Shown: positions 50,209 through 60,899 of the stretch, piece by piece
Layout of the letters: the number at the start of each line of letters is the position of its first letter
Position numbering within the stretch: position 1 is the first letter of the stretch
Origin: Maylandia zebra
Taxonomy: Eukaryota; Chordata; Actinopteri; Cichliformes; Cichlidae
DNA: 64,000 nt
Assembly: GCF_041146795.1 (NCBI RefSeq)
Contig: NC_135169.1
Location: forward strand, 15,600,352 to 15,664,351
Reading direction: 5' to 3'
The notes under the pieces: generated by a model
Seen by the model: the letters and a program-made list of their open reading frames with translations, nothing else
Databases searched by the model: none
Told to the model about the DNA's origin: nothing
Made by a program: the position numbers and the translations under genes

Positions 50209-51318
50209 CTACATTAAAAATGCTTCTTCATCTTGTAATGAAGAAGGACAGTGGGAGTGATGGGAATAATAACCACATCAACATTGGTGATGATGGTCTC
50301 TGTCTGTTATTCAATCTGTTTCTTAGGCTTGATTTAAAATTTTAGGAAAATCTGATATTGAGGGCTACAAAAAAAAATCATTCCTACATCACCCCATTTT
50401 GTAAGACTGCTAACAGAACAGTGAGCTAATGAAAACCTTACATTTCTAAATGAATTTTTGCTGTTTGCCTGATAACTCTCCATCAGTCACAAGAATATCA
50501 GCTATTCATAACTGTTTGTTGTATTTAATGTTGCCTTTGTACGAAACTAATAATAATAATAATGGATTGGATTTATATACCGCTTTTCAAGGCACTCAAA
50601 GCGCTTTACAATGCCACTATTCATTCACTCTCAAATTCATACACTGGTGGAGTCAAGCTACAGTATTTGTATTAGATTTACTGTACAACATATCCTCTAT
50701 GCCCTAGAAATCTCAGTTCTAATATATTTAACTTTTTTTAAAATATATGACGACCTCTACATCATATATTTTTTTGTTTTATGGGTGGTCCAATGGTAAA
50801 ATTCTTAATTGTATTCTACTTTTTTTTTCTTCTGTAGTATAACGATTTGCTACTCACTGAATATTATTATTTAAAAGTAATTGGGTTCAATTTAAAGTGA
50901 ATTTTAAAACTGAATGCATGTTTGAAGTTGTACTTCATGCCACATGTAACTACTGTATCTTGAGCTGTCTGAGATACAGTATGTGTCTAAAATAAGAGCT
51001 TTAAAATTGCATTTATAGTATTTATTTATAGTTGTGTGGTTTTCATTTACGGTCTACGTTTTGGAAACTCAAATTATCACTCGCATCTATACATAATAAA
51101 TACATAAAAGTCAAACAAAGCTACAGACAACATCACATGAGAAAACAAATGCAATCCTTTTCTTCACAGAAGTATTTTTGTGATATTGTTGCTCAGTAAA
51201 ATACCTCCTGTCTTTCCTTACCTATTATTTCTTACAGCTTTCACTTTTATTTTAAAAACCTTTGGGAAAGAAAATCAGACACAGTATCTGCCTTACAGGC
51301 TAATTTTTAATATAATGG

Positions 51319-51349
<31 letters not shown>

Positions 51350-52708
51350 TACCTCTCTTCCAGTAGCCTTTGCCAATGTGATACAGGCCCGCTGTCACCA
51401 ACAGAGCACTGACTAAAATGGTGGAAATTATCCGTGTGGCAGGAGAGGAGGAATGGCTCCCCTGTTTCTCTGGATTGGTTGTGTAATTTAAATTTTGAGA
51501 ATCTGAATGATGGTTAGCAAAATAACAAAGGTTTAAATGAGGCAAGAATGGTAAACCATGAAATGTTAATTTCAACTTCTTCATAAAGACATTACACAAC
51601 AGCTTTGCATAAAGAGGATCAACTTTTATTCATATTACAATTATAAATAAACCTTATTTTAAAACATCCCAGTGTCTCACCTGTGATGTTCAGCCAGCTC
51701 ACTGGTGATTCTCCAGCTCCTGAGATAACACACTTGTAAAGTCCTTCATCTGACTTGGAAACTCTCGGGATGGTCATGTTTCCTGTGGAGCTTCTGTGGA
51801 TGAGATATCCATTTTCGTAGAAATCAGCTTTGAAGTTGGAGGATGGAATTTGGTTTCTGCAGCTCAGCGTCACAGTTTCTTCCATTAACACAGGAACAGC
51901 AGGACTCTCCAAGATCACAGGACCAGCTAAATGAGATGCATTTATCAATTAAATACAGGAAATTAAATGTAATTATAATATATCATAAAATATTGTCCTT
52001 CTTTAAAAGTAGGCTACCAGTGACAGAGAGGTTGATAATGTTGCTCCTTGTCCCTCCTTCAGTCTCATACCAGTACTCTCCACTGTGGTCTGTATAAACA
52101 ATTTGAATGGAGCAGGATGATCCTGTTGGTGTCCTCTTGTTAGCTTTACTACATGATTCTACTTTCCCATTAATTTTATGCACAACTTCACAATAATTGA
52201 CTCCTTCACAGTGAAATGTCACTGGTTCATATTCGAAGAATTGCAATCTGTTTGGAACAACACGAAGAGAAACTGCATCTGAAACAAAGAAAAAAGTAAG
52301 ACTGTTGAGAGTTTCAGTACTAAAACTGGCATACTGCACTTAAACATTGAACAAATAAAAAGGTCAAAACAAGTAAAGTTCCTCCCTCATCCGCAACATG
52401 TATTAATGCAAGCAAAACCATTGGTACTCACCAACTTTATGATCCAGTACACACAACAGAATCATGATGGTAATCACTGAAGAGAGATAAAAGAGTGGAG
52501 TACTGTATAATTACTAAATATACTAAAATTAAAGTATTACTACATCTTATACATAGTCCATAAAAATACCATAGCCTACTTTTCTTACCTAAAACATTAG
52601 AGATAAAACTGTCATGTTTTTAATCAGAATGAATGACCTAAATTTTATAATGATGTAGAAATAGAGCAACTACTCACACTGTCTGATGCAGAGAGCTCTG
52701 ATCTCCAT
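50209..52708 (-). CDS. Fc-receptor-like Ig protein, gene 3
   Basis: The exons are 52678..52708, 52432..52476, 52018..52278, 51681..51926, 51353..51502 and 50209..50231. They have the same lengths and phases as gene 1 for the leader and both Ig exons (31, 45, 261 and 246 bp). Leader starts MEIRALCIRQ; Ig1 starts DAVSLRVVPNR; Ig2 carries LSCRN and YKCVIS; the membrane segment is IISTILVSALLVTAGL. The product would be about 251 residues. In Ig1 the F-strand cysteine is replaced: GEYWYET here against GEFICET in gene 1, a TGT to TAT change. The cytoplasmic exon, homologous to the YxxL/V exons of genes 1 and 2, stops after DEEAFLM, so no tyrosine motif is kept. Intron sequence next to it (TTTTAGGAAAATCTG) is shared with gene 2. 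Confidence 0.75.
50568..50655 (-). repeat. SINE tail fragment
   Basis: Contains CAAAGCGCTTTACAATGCC and CATACACTGGTGGAGTCAAG, the inverse of the tail of the SINE at 31171..31475. It lies in an intron of receptor gene 3. Confidence 0.7.
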
Positions 52709-54300
52709 GTCGTCTTGATGTAGATGGAAGACTTAACAATAGTGAGCACAGGTGTCTCTTTCCTACTAAAAGTATTTTTAAAATAATTAAATATTTTTCA
52801 GACGTAATGCTATTATATAGTTTTACAAAAGAAGCGTTCCCAAAGAAGCTGAGCTGTTTTTGTGTCAAGTCAAGCCTCACTGTTTCAGTTCACTGTCAGT
52901 GGGCGGAACAACAAACCAGTTCAAGATTAATACTGTGTTTGATGCAGCTTGTTGACTGGTTTATGTTTCCTGTGCTCAGTTTGGTGTACGGTGCTGAGAT
53001 ATAGCACAAAAGTAGAAATCTCGTCTAGGGGTACTCAGCCCACTCAGGGAATCACCAAAGTCATTAAAGTTATTTTCAATCACAGGATAGCAAATGTTAC
53101 TATAGTGTGTGATTGGATGGATAGATAAAACAGCAGCCATTGCATTCTCCATCCCAAGACCAAATAAACAGATGTATGGTTTTGCCATGTTTTTGGTTGA
53201 ATAGTTATTTGCATTAATGAGAAGCTGAACAAGTGCGAAGTAGCTGATAAATGTTTATATAAATATCGTTAGGGTGGCATAAAGAATTACCATCTGATTT
53301 GTTACTTGTTGCTAAAGTGAATAGTGTATGTAATATTTATATAAAATGTTAAATGTTGTACCAAATAAATAAATAAAAATAAAAATAATGGCTTCCATCT
53401 TTCAAACAATAGCTGTTCGTGATTTAGTATCTTTCTCATCTTTAAAACTGATTACTTTTACTTTTCTCATTCTGATAAGATCATGTCAGGTTCTTTAAGG
53501 AGCCAACATTTCCTTCTGCCAATCAACTTCATAAATAATATGTAAAATGTATCACAGTCAAAAAACTTGTTTTTAAAATGTAACTTTACATTTTCTTGAT
53601 TATGTTCAAGTAAAGAAAGAACTGCAGACCTGAAACTGAAAGTAAAATCAATGACACTTTTATAACTATTTTGCAATCATGTGAAATAAGCTGACAAATG
53701 AAATTATAACAGAAGACAATTCACCAAAATGCAACAAATACAGGTTTTAAACAGCTGGTTTTGCAGATTGTTGTTTACTGGGAACATTTACAAATCGTGT
53801 TGTGTTCTAGAGCAGGTCGATCAAACTCACTCACAAATTTAGTTTTAAAATTATCTACCCTCAAGTCCAACGTGGTATGTGTGTGTGTTTGATATCCACC
53901 TTGTATTGTATGAGTAATCCTTAAAATATATAATAAAATCTTTTTTTTTTTTTATTATTTCAGTAATATAAAATACAATCAGATAAAAGTATATATCAAT
54001 ATATACAAAATCATAGGTCACACGGTGTTCACAGATGTTTCCAGATGTTTGTCAGAATTATGGTGGCTGTTTTAAAAATTGCACTTACAAAGATGACTTT
54101 TATTTTTTTATTTTTTTTTAAATATTGTCATTTCTTAACACAGTCACAGAACATGAAGCATCTGCTTCTAGAAGCTTAAAAAGACAGAACACAAAGTAAT
54201 GAGTATCTGGATGAAACATGATGGGATACTAACTATTTAGCTTTCATGTTTCCATTTGTCATCATTAGCTGAATCATGTTCTCTCATCATCTCTCATCTG
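52709..54300. other. Intergenic DNA upstream of gene 3
   Basis: AT-rich, with no exon, RNA gene or full transposon recognised. Confidence 0.5.
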
Positions 54301-54309
54301 TAGATTTGA

Positions 54310-54370
54310 TTTTCCCCAAGTGAAGACATCCCAACAAAAGCAGAAGCAAAGCCAACATCATGATAGTGAG
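54310..54370 (-). pseudogene. Possible leader exon 2 relic
   Basis: On the minus strand a hydrophobic stretch TIMMLALLLLLGCLHLG can be read, similar in type and spacing to leader exon 2 of the receptor genes. Clear splice sites are not preserved. Confidence 0.35.
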
Positions 54371-54821
54371 GGCAGTTCATAAGATGAGGTAAATATGGCA
54401 GCTGCGTTTTTATGTCTCTGTGTGAGGGGTTTCAGAGATGATAGAAATAATTTGTGAGACACAATTAACTTTCAGTGCGTTGTATACATTTTGTATAAAG
54501 GTCTGGATACAACAATATTTAGTAGACAGAAATGCATAATATGATTGTCTTTTTTCACCCTGGTTAATTATGGACTGTCCTCATTTATAAATTGTTGTAT
54601 ATGCACCACTGGAAAAACTGACTGCTAAAAAAGTAAGCTCGAGTTTCAAAGGGTCTCTCTAACTTTCACAGAATGATCACAGAATTGGCAGGATAAACCT
54701 GTTATTCACAGGTTGGTGTAGCGACATGAGTTTAATATAATTTTTTGGCATTTAATAAATACTATTATTAGGTTTAATAAATCAGTTGTAGTTTAGTTTT
54801 TATGTGGAAACAGACACGTGC

Positions 54822-54852
54822 ACAGTTTGATACACAGAGCTCTGACCTCCAT
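54822..54852 (-). pseudogene. Leader exon 1 relic of a fourth receptor copy
   Basis: Reads MEVRALCIKL, nearly identical to MEIRALCIRQ of gene 3 and MVFRAACIKL of gene 1, with the same 31-bp length. The donor GTGAGT is replaced by GCACGT. No Ig exon was found downstream before the LINE at 55.3 kb. Confidence 0.75.
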
Positions 54853-55247
54853 GATGCTGTGGTGCTGACTGCGTGGACAGATGTAAAAGAAGTAAGCATG
54901 GGCTTGGCCCTTCTCTTCTTAGCAGTTACCAACCAATCTGAAAATTGCTGTTCAATGGTAAGATTTTAGAAAGCGTTATACCTGACTAGCTAACAGTCGT
55001 CTTTGACAAATATTTTACTTGACACATTTCATTTTGGTTTTCATAAATCTCATGTTCTTTCTAGAGTGTCAGGTGACATTTTTACCCAAAGCGATGCAAC
55101 TGTATTTTGCTGATGTTGGACCTGACCTCCGTTAATCAACACACTTTTCTTAATTTATTAATTAATGAAATAAGCAAAAGTGTTTTTGTATCTGCTTTGG
55201 TCTGCATCATATCTGTAAGCATGTGCACCATCACGCAAATATACACA

Positions 55248-55250
55248 CAA

Positions 55251-55295
<45 letters not shown>

Positions 55296-55297
55296 AA
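55248..55297. repeat. (CA)n-(TA)n microsatellite
   Basis: A CA run followed by a TA run, directly adjoining the 3' end of the R4/Dong-type LINE. Confidence 0.95.
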
Positions 55298-55347
55298 AAA
55301 CACCCAGCACGCCCCTGCGGGCGGTTTATCCCTCAAGCTCGGGTCCT

Positions 55348-58300
55348 CTACCAGAGGCCTGGGAGCTTGAGGGTCCTGCGCAGTATCTTAGCTGTTCCCA
55401 GGACTGCGCTCTTCTGGACAGAGATCTCCGATGTTTTTCCCGGGATCTGCTGGAGCCACTCGCCTAGCTTGGGAGTCACCGCACCTAGTGCTCCGATTAC
55501 CACGGGGACCACCGTTACCTTCACCCTCCACATCCTCTCGAGCTCTTCTCTGAGCCCTTGGTATTTCTCCAGCTTCTCGTGTTCCTTCTTCCTGATATTG
55601 CTGTCATTGGGAACCGCTACATCGATCACTACGGCCGTCTTCTTCTGTTTGTCTACCACCACTATGTCCGGTTGGTTAGCCACCACCATTTTGTCCGTCT
55701 GTATCTGGAAGTCCCACAGGATCTTAGCTCGGTCATTCTCCACCACCCTTGGGGGCATCTCCCATTTTGACCTCGGGACTTCTAGGTTATACTCGGCACA
55801 GATGTTCCTGTACACTATGCCGGCCACTTGGTTATGGCGTTCCATGTATGCCTTGCCTGCTAGCATCTTGCACCCTGCTGTTATGTGCTGGATTGTCTCT
55901 GGGGCATCTTTACACAGCCTGCATCTGGGGTCTTGCCTGGTGTGATAGACCCCAGCCTCTATGGATCTTGTACTCAGAGCTTGTTCTTGTGCTGCCATGA
56001 TTAGTGCCTCTGTGCTGTCTTTCAGTCCAGCTTTGTCCAGCCACTGGTAGGATTTCTGGATATCAGCCACCTCCTCTATCTGCCGGTGGTACATACCGTG
56101 CAGGGGCCTGTCCTTCCATGATGGTTCCTCGTCTCCCTCCTCTTTCTTGGGTTTCTGCTGCCTGAGGTATTCACTGAGCACTCGGTCAGTTGGGGCCATC
56201 TTCCCAATGTATTCTTGGATGTTCCTTGTCTCATCCTGGACTGTGGTGCTGACACTCACCAGTCCCCGGCCCCCTTCCTTCCGCTTAGCGTACAGCCTCA
56301 GGGTGCTGGACTTGGGGTGAAACCCTCCATGCATGGTCAGGAGCTTTCTTGTCTTTATGTCAGTGGCTTCTATCTCCTCCTTTGGCCAGCCTATTACCCC
56401 AGCAGGGTACCTGATCATGGGCAGGGCGTACGTGTTGATGGCCCGGATCTTGTTCTTACCATTCAGCTGACTCCTCAGGACTTGCCTGACCCTCTGCAGG
56501 TACTTGGTGGTTGCAGCCTTTCTAGCGGCCTCTTCATGGTTCCCATTTGCCTGCGGGATCCCCAGGTACTTGTAACTGTCCTCTATGTCTGCAATGTTGC
56601 CTTCTGGTAGTTCAATCCCCTCAGTTCTGACTACCTTCCCTCTCTTTGTTACCATCCGACTACACTTCTCCAGTCCGAACGACATTCCAATGTCATTGCT
56701 GTATAGCCTGGTAGTGTGGATCAGTGAATCGATGTCTCGTTCACTCTTGGCATACAGCTTGATGTCATCCATATACAGGAGGTGGCTGACAACTGCTCCG
56801 TTCCGTAGTCGGTATCCGTAGCCAGTCTTGTTAATGATCTCACTGAGGGGGTTCAGGCCTATGCAGAACAGCAGTGGGGACAGAGCATCTCCTTGGTAGA
56901 TCCCGCACTTGATGGTAACTTGTGCTATGGGCTTGGAGTTGGCCTCTAGTGTTGTACGCCACATCCCCATTGAGTTCCTGATGAAGGCTCTTAGGGTCCC
57001 ATTGATCTTGTACAATTCTAGGCATTCCAGTATCCAGCTGTGGGGCATTGAGTCATAGGCCTTCTTGTAATCAATCCAGGCAGTGCACAGGTTGGTCAGT
57101 CTGGTCTTGCAGTCTCGGCTGATTGTTCTGTCTACCAGTAGCTGGTGTTTTGCACCTCTGGTATTCTTGCCAATTCCTTTCTGTGTCCCGCTCATGTATT
57201 GACCCATGTGCCTGTTCATCTTAGCCGATATGATGCCTGACAGGAGCTTCCATGTAGTACTGAGGCAGGTTATTGGTCGGTAGTTGGAGGGGACCGGTCC
57301 CTTCTTGGGGTCCTTGGGGATCAGGACCGTCCGGCCTTCAGTTAGCCATTCCGGGTGTCTTTCGTTAACTAGCAGCTGGTTCATTTGTGCTGCCAGACGC
57401 TCGTGGAGTGCAGTCAGCTTCTTCAGCCAGTAGGCGTGAACCATGTCGGGCCCTGGTGCTGTCCAACTCTTCATACTGGAGACCCTTTCTTGGATATCTG
57501 CCACTGTGATGGTTACTGGACCCTGTTCAGGGAGGTCGCTGTGGTCTGCCCTCAGATCCTCTAGCCACTGAGCATTGCCGTTATGGGTTGCATCCTTCTC
57601 CCATATGCTCTTCCAGTATTGCTCCGTCTCCAGCCTTGGTGGTGCTGTTCTCTTATTATTATTGTTCCCTTGCCACTGAGAGTACACCTTTGCTGGTTCT
57701 GTGGAGAACAGCTGGTTTATTCTCCTGCCTTCTATCTCTCTGGTGTACCTCCTCAAGCGGCTGGCCAAGGCTGTGAGTCTTTGCTTGGCAGTTTCCAAGG
57801 CCTCAGGTATGGACAACTTGCTGTATTTCTTAGGCACCTTATTTGTCGCACCTTTCTGCAACTCCGTTAGTTGGCTAACCTCCCTCCGTGCTACTTTGAT
57901 CTTGCCCTCTAGCCTCCTTCTCCATGGAGGGTACTGCCCCTTGTGGCTGTTCAACTTGTAGCCAAGCATCTCACTGATCACTGCTGCCGTATTGTAGATC
58001 AGCTTATTAGTGTCGGTAATCGTGGTTGTAGGTATTGCCCGTAGTGCTGCATTAACATCATCTAGCAGACCTTCTGAGGGTACTTCACGTAATCTTGGTA
58101 ACCGGCTACGGGGGATCCAGGTTTCAAGCTTGGCCATGATCCTATTTTTCAGGTCAGTTCCTCTCGCACTCAACGATCCTTCTCCTATCGCACTTGGGGC
58201 TATGTACCCAATCTCGGGTGGGGGTGATGATATCTCCCCCCTGACCTGGCGTCCTGACTCCTCCTTGCCGTAGCATTTGTGTTGTACCTCGTCAATCTCT

Positions 58301-58635
58301 AGCTGTGAGAGCAGTCCCTTCTTTCGAATGTTGGAACACTGAGCTACTAGTTGTTTCGCCGTCATTGTGGATGTTGGGTATCGAAGAATCCATAGGTCCC
58401 TCATCCTATTCATGTAGCCCCTTCCGCCGGGGTTACTTGCGTAGTAGCATTCCAACAACGCCCTGTTTTCGTCTCTTGCCCACCGATGCCTTCTTGTTCC
58501 AGTAGCCCACTTTTCGTCAGGGTGCCCTGGTTCCTCAACACCTGACGCGGACCTTGTTGATCCGGGCGACGTCCGAGCCGGCATGCCTTCATATTTATCT
58601 GTCTCGCTCATGTCTGCGGTAGGCTTGCTTAGCAT
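55348..58635 (-). CDS. LINE polyprotein: reverse transcriptase plus restriction-like endonuclease
   Basis: A 1,095-codon ORF without stops that resembles the teleost Rex6 or Dong/R4 family. Residues about 45-110 form a Myb-like basic region (RRHRWARDENRALLECYY). The reverse transcriptase shows IPKDPKKGPVPSNYRPI, AWIDYKKAYDS (about 518, catalytic Asp), GIYQGDALSPLLF (about 576) and YMDD (about 619), then YKYLGI. Near residue 903 a zinc knuckle reads CRLCKDAPETIQHITAGC. Near 988, PDIVVVDKQKKTAVVIDVAVP supplies the PD and D of a PD-(D/E)XK nuclease. It should nick a target and prime reverse transcription of its own RNA. The ATG at 58635 was chosen as the first in frame; an alternative is MSETDKYEG eight codons later. 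Confidence 0.92.
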   Translation of the reverse strand: MLSKPTADMSETDKYEGMPARTSPGSTRSASGVEEPGHPDEKWATGTRRHRWARDENRALLECYYASNPGGRGYMNRMRDLWILRYPTSTMTAKQLVAQCSNIRKKGLLSQLEIDEVQHKCYGKEESGRQVRGEISSPPPEIGYIAPSAIGEGSLSARGTDLKNRIMAKLETWIPRSRLPRLREVPSEGLLDDVNAALRAIPTTTITDTNKLIYNTAAVISEMLGYKLNSHKGQYPPWRRRLEGKIKVARREVSQLTELQKGATNKVPKKYSKLSIPEALETAKQRLTALASRLRRYTREIEGRRINQLFSTEPAKVYSQWQGNNNNKRTAPPRLETEQYWKSIWEKDATHNGNAQWLEDLRADHSDLPEQGPVTITVADIQERVSSMKSWTAPGPDMVHAYWLKKLTALHERLAAQMNQLLVNERHPEWLTEGRTVLIPKDPKKGPVPSNYRPITCLSTTWKLLSGIISAKMNRHMGQYMSGTQKGIGKNTRGAKHQLLVDRTISRDCKTRLTNLCTAWIDYKKAYDSMPHSWILECLELYKINGTLRAFIRNSMGMWRTTLEANSKPIAQVTIKCGIYQGDALSPLLFCIGLNPLSEIINKTGYGYRLRNGAVVSHLLYMDDIKLYAKSERDIDSLIHTTRLYSNDIGMSFGLEKCSRMVTKRGKVVRTEGIELPEGNIADIEDSYKYLGIPQANGNHEEAARKAATTKYLQRVRQVLRSQLNGKNKIRAINTYALPMIRYPAGVIGWPKEEIEATDIKTRKLLTMHGGFHPKSSTLRLYAKRKEGGRGLVSVSTTVQDETRNIQEYIGKMAPTDRVLSEYLRQQKPKKEEGDEEPSWKDRPLHGMYHRQIEEVADIQKSYQWLDKAGLKDSTEALIMAAQEQALSTRSIEAGVYHTRQDPRCRLCKDAPETIQHITAGCKMLAGKAYMERHNQVAGIVYRNICAEYNLEVPRSKWEMPPRVVENDRAKILWDFQIQTDKMVVANQPDIVVVDKQKKTAVVIDVAVPNDSNIRKKEHEKLEKYQGLREELERMWRVKVTVVPVVIGALGAVTPKLGEWLQQIPGKTSEISVQKSAVLGTAKILRRTLKLPGLW

Positions 58636-58667
58636 AGGGGGTCTAGCCTTAGGACCCTTACTGGATA

Positions 58668-58745
58668 CAGACGCCCCAGGCAGGAATCGAACTTGCGATC
58701 CTCTGTTCCAAAGGCGTGTAGTTTAACCACTACGCTATCCAGCTG
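58668..58745 (-). repeat. tRNA-like head of the LINE
   Basis: On the minus strand the sequence TAGCGTAGTGGTTAAACTAC (A-box type) is followed 30 bp later by AAGTTCGATTCCTGC (B-box type). A T-arm-like stem GCAAG/CCTGC can form around TTCGATT. The anticodon arm does not fold well, so this is a tRNA-like sequence and not a confident tRNA gene. It ends about 33 bp before the ATG of the LINE ORF. Confidence 0.65.
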
Positions 58746-59064
58746 CTTGGTGTCAGGAGTGGGATATATATATATATATATATATACATATATGGCCAAT
58801 GAACTTTTTGAAACAATGTGATGTTCTTGATGATAATGTTTAGAAACATGTAAATATTATAAGTGACTGGTAACCCAGATGGTACCTGTAATTTGAAAGT
58901 GAATACAGACTTCGTAGTCATGCTCGTAGGCAAGAAGTGAAGCAGCACATGGCAGGGAGAAGTGAGGAGGAGAACAGACACAATTTTGCACCGGAGGCTT
59001 TCGGAAAGCTTTTATTTTGGTATTTCCGCTGATCCGTGCAATAAATTTGCATGTTAGCCTAAAC

Positions 59065-59265
59065 ATTTAGATTTAACATTTAACATTTAGCATTTAGATT
59101 TAGCTTTAAATATAATATTTAGATTTAACATTTAGATTTAGATTTAAATATAATATTTAAATTCAACATTTAACATTTAGATTTAAATATAATATTTAGA
59201 TTTAACATTTAACATTTAGATTGAATATTTAACATTTAGATTTAACATTTAAAATTCTGTTTTAA
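59065..59265. repeat. AACATTTAGATTTAA minisatellite
   Basis: Irregular tandem copies of ACATTTAGATTTA, AACATTTAACATTTAG and TAAATATAATATTTAG. The unit is about 13-28 bp with hierarchical duplication. Non-coding. Confidence 0.85.
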
Positions 59266-59639
59266 ATATGAAAAGTTACTAATATTTTACTAAATGTTGT
59301 AAAAAATGACTTGTTTTGAGCTAAATGTGGAAAAATGTTGCTGTTAATTTCAGCATGTTTCACTTTACAAACGGCGCCCCATAAAGCTTTGGCTAGAGGA
59401 AAAACTAAAGCTCAAAGCTGAAAAAAGAAAAGAGTTAGTAATATTGACCTACTGAAGGCTTCATTATTTACCAAGAGAAAAAAAACCAAACAAAGCTTGA
59501 CCCATTATTTCTTAGCAGTTACCGACTTAGCACGTACCTACCAATCTCAAAATTACTGTTTATTGCTAAGATTTTAGAAAGGCTTGTAGCCAACCAGCTA
59601 GCAGTTGTTTTCGGCAAATACAGTGTACGTTGCAAATTT

Positions 59640-60120
59640 TCTTTTCTTCTTCAAATTCAAATTGATTTTAGAATTTTTGTTAGAATTCTTGTTTTAACAT
59701 ATAGAATAATAAATGGCCGGGTCCCACATTATTTATCCAAGCTTCTTATAAAATACACTGCTGCTCATTGTCTCTGCTCACAGACTCAGAGTTTGTTGGT
59801 TGTTCCCAGTACAGGACTGAAGACGAAAGGGGACAGAGCCTTTTAGTCTGTGTCACCAAGGCTGTGGAACAGTCTACCACCAACCACAACTATCTTTGGT
59901 TGACTCTGTGGAATCCTTTAAAAAGCAGTTAAACTTTTCTGTTTAAACAAGCCTTCTGTTTATCAATGCTTTTGAAATTTTACATTTTGTATTTACCTTT
60001 AATGTTTTATATTGCGATTGTTGTCTATTTTGTTACTCAACTTTCTGTTTATTTTAATCTTTGTGTACAGCCTATCTATGAAAAGCGCTTAATAAATGAA
60101 GTTTACTTACTTACTTACTT
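59640..60120 (+). mobile_element. LINE 3' end with (TTAC)n tail
   Basis: Broken frames contain a C-terminal LINE polymerase signature (a PHYLSKLL-like block, then SPRLWNSLPP). They are followed by a 3' UTR with TATGAAAAGCGCTTAATAAAT and a TTAC tetranucleotide tail at 60101-60120. It is 5'-truncated and carries stop codons. Confidence 0.7.
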
Positions 60121-60789
60121 AAATTGTCTTTTCCTCAAGGTATTTTCTGCTTGTATTTTGTTGTGAAGTAAATCCACAAGTGAGCCCTGTGTCTGCCAGG
60201 CTTGGTGAACAAGTTTTATATTATTTTGGATTTTTTATAAGCCACACAGGGTCAAAAAAGCATAGATGCTTCTGATATAATTTGGTCTGGATACTTGACC
60301 ACTCTTCTTGCCAAAATTAGTAGTTAATTCAAACTGGTTATTTTCCTGCCACAAACTTTGATTTTAAGCACAGTCAACAAATTTTAAGTAGGGATAAGGG
60401 AAGCAGGCTTTAGAAAGTTCATACAACAACTTTTCCACCAAGCCCAGAGTAAAGGTTTGGCTGGTCAGAAAAATCAGTATGATCAGCGTTGCAAGTTGCC
60501 TACAGAGAAATTTTGCATTTGACAACCAACAGTTGAGTGAACGTCTGCAGCACATTTCACCAGTCCTACTCTTCCCCCTGCTGTGCAGTATTAAATATTG
60601 CAGCATTTTCTCCAAGGCAAGTACTGTAGTAAAGTTACTTAACGTTAGACACTGAATTTATATAGATGGTATTTTTTGGCTTTTAACAACAGTACTGGCT
60701 AAATCAACAGAACTGACCTCCCAGCCCATTGTTCCTTCAGTGGGCTGGTTTCAGTCATTATGCAAATGTACTGTTTATAAGATTGGAGA

Positions 60790-60895
60790 AACCTGCAGTC
60801 AGCTGAGACTGAAGAAGTCGCTTGGATGAGTGATGAAACGTTTCTTCCACTGAAAACACTATGTACTGATGAACAGTATCAACTTTTGGGGATAT
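60790..60895 (+). repeat. Dispersed repeat fragment
   Basis: Contains CTGAAGAAGTCGCTTGGATG and ATGAAACGTTTCTTCCACTG. These are close to the CTGAAGAAGCTTCTCGGATG / ATGAAACGTCTTCAAGCAA phrases of the repeat at 61675. Confidence 0.6.
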
Positions 60896-60899
60896 ACAT

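Larger units (their letters stand above)
55298..58762 (-). mobile_element. R4/Dong-type LINE, apparently full length
   Basis: The unit runs from a tRNA-like head (58745) through one long ORF to a short 3' UTR of about 50 bp that meets a TA run. Another TA run (58764..58788) lies on the 5' side, so the element appears to sit inside a TA microsatellite. Such site preference is known for Dong/R4 relatives, which use a restriction-like endonuclease. Confidence 0.85.

Noticed and set aside
55223..55945. 240-codon plus-strand frame over the LINE end
   Set aside because: It is antisense to the LINE polymerase and starts in a CA/TA microsatellite.
58668..58745. Functional tRNA gene
   Set aside because: A and B boxes are present but the anticodon arm does not pair properly and the acceptor stem is unclear. 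Kept only as tRNA-like.
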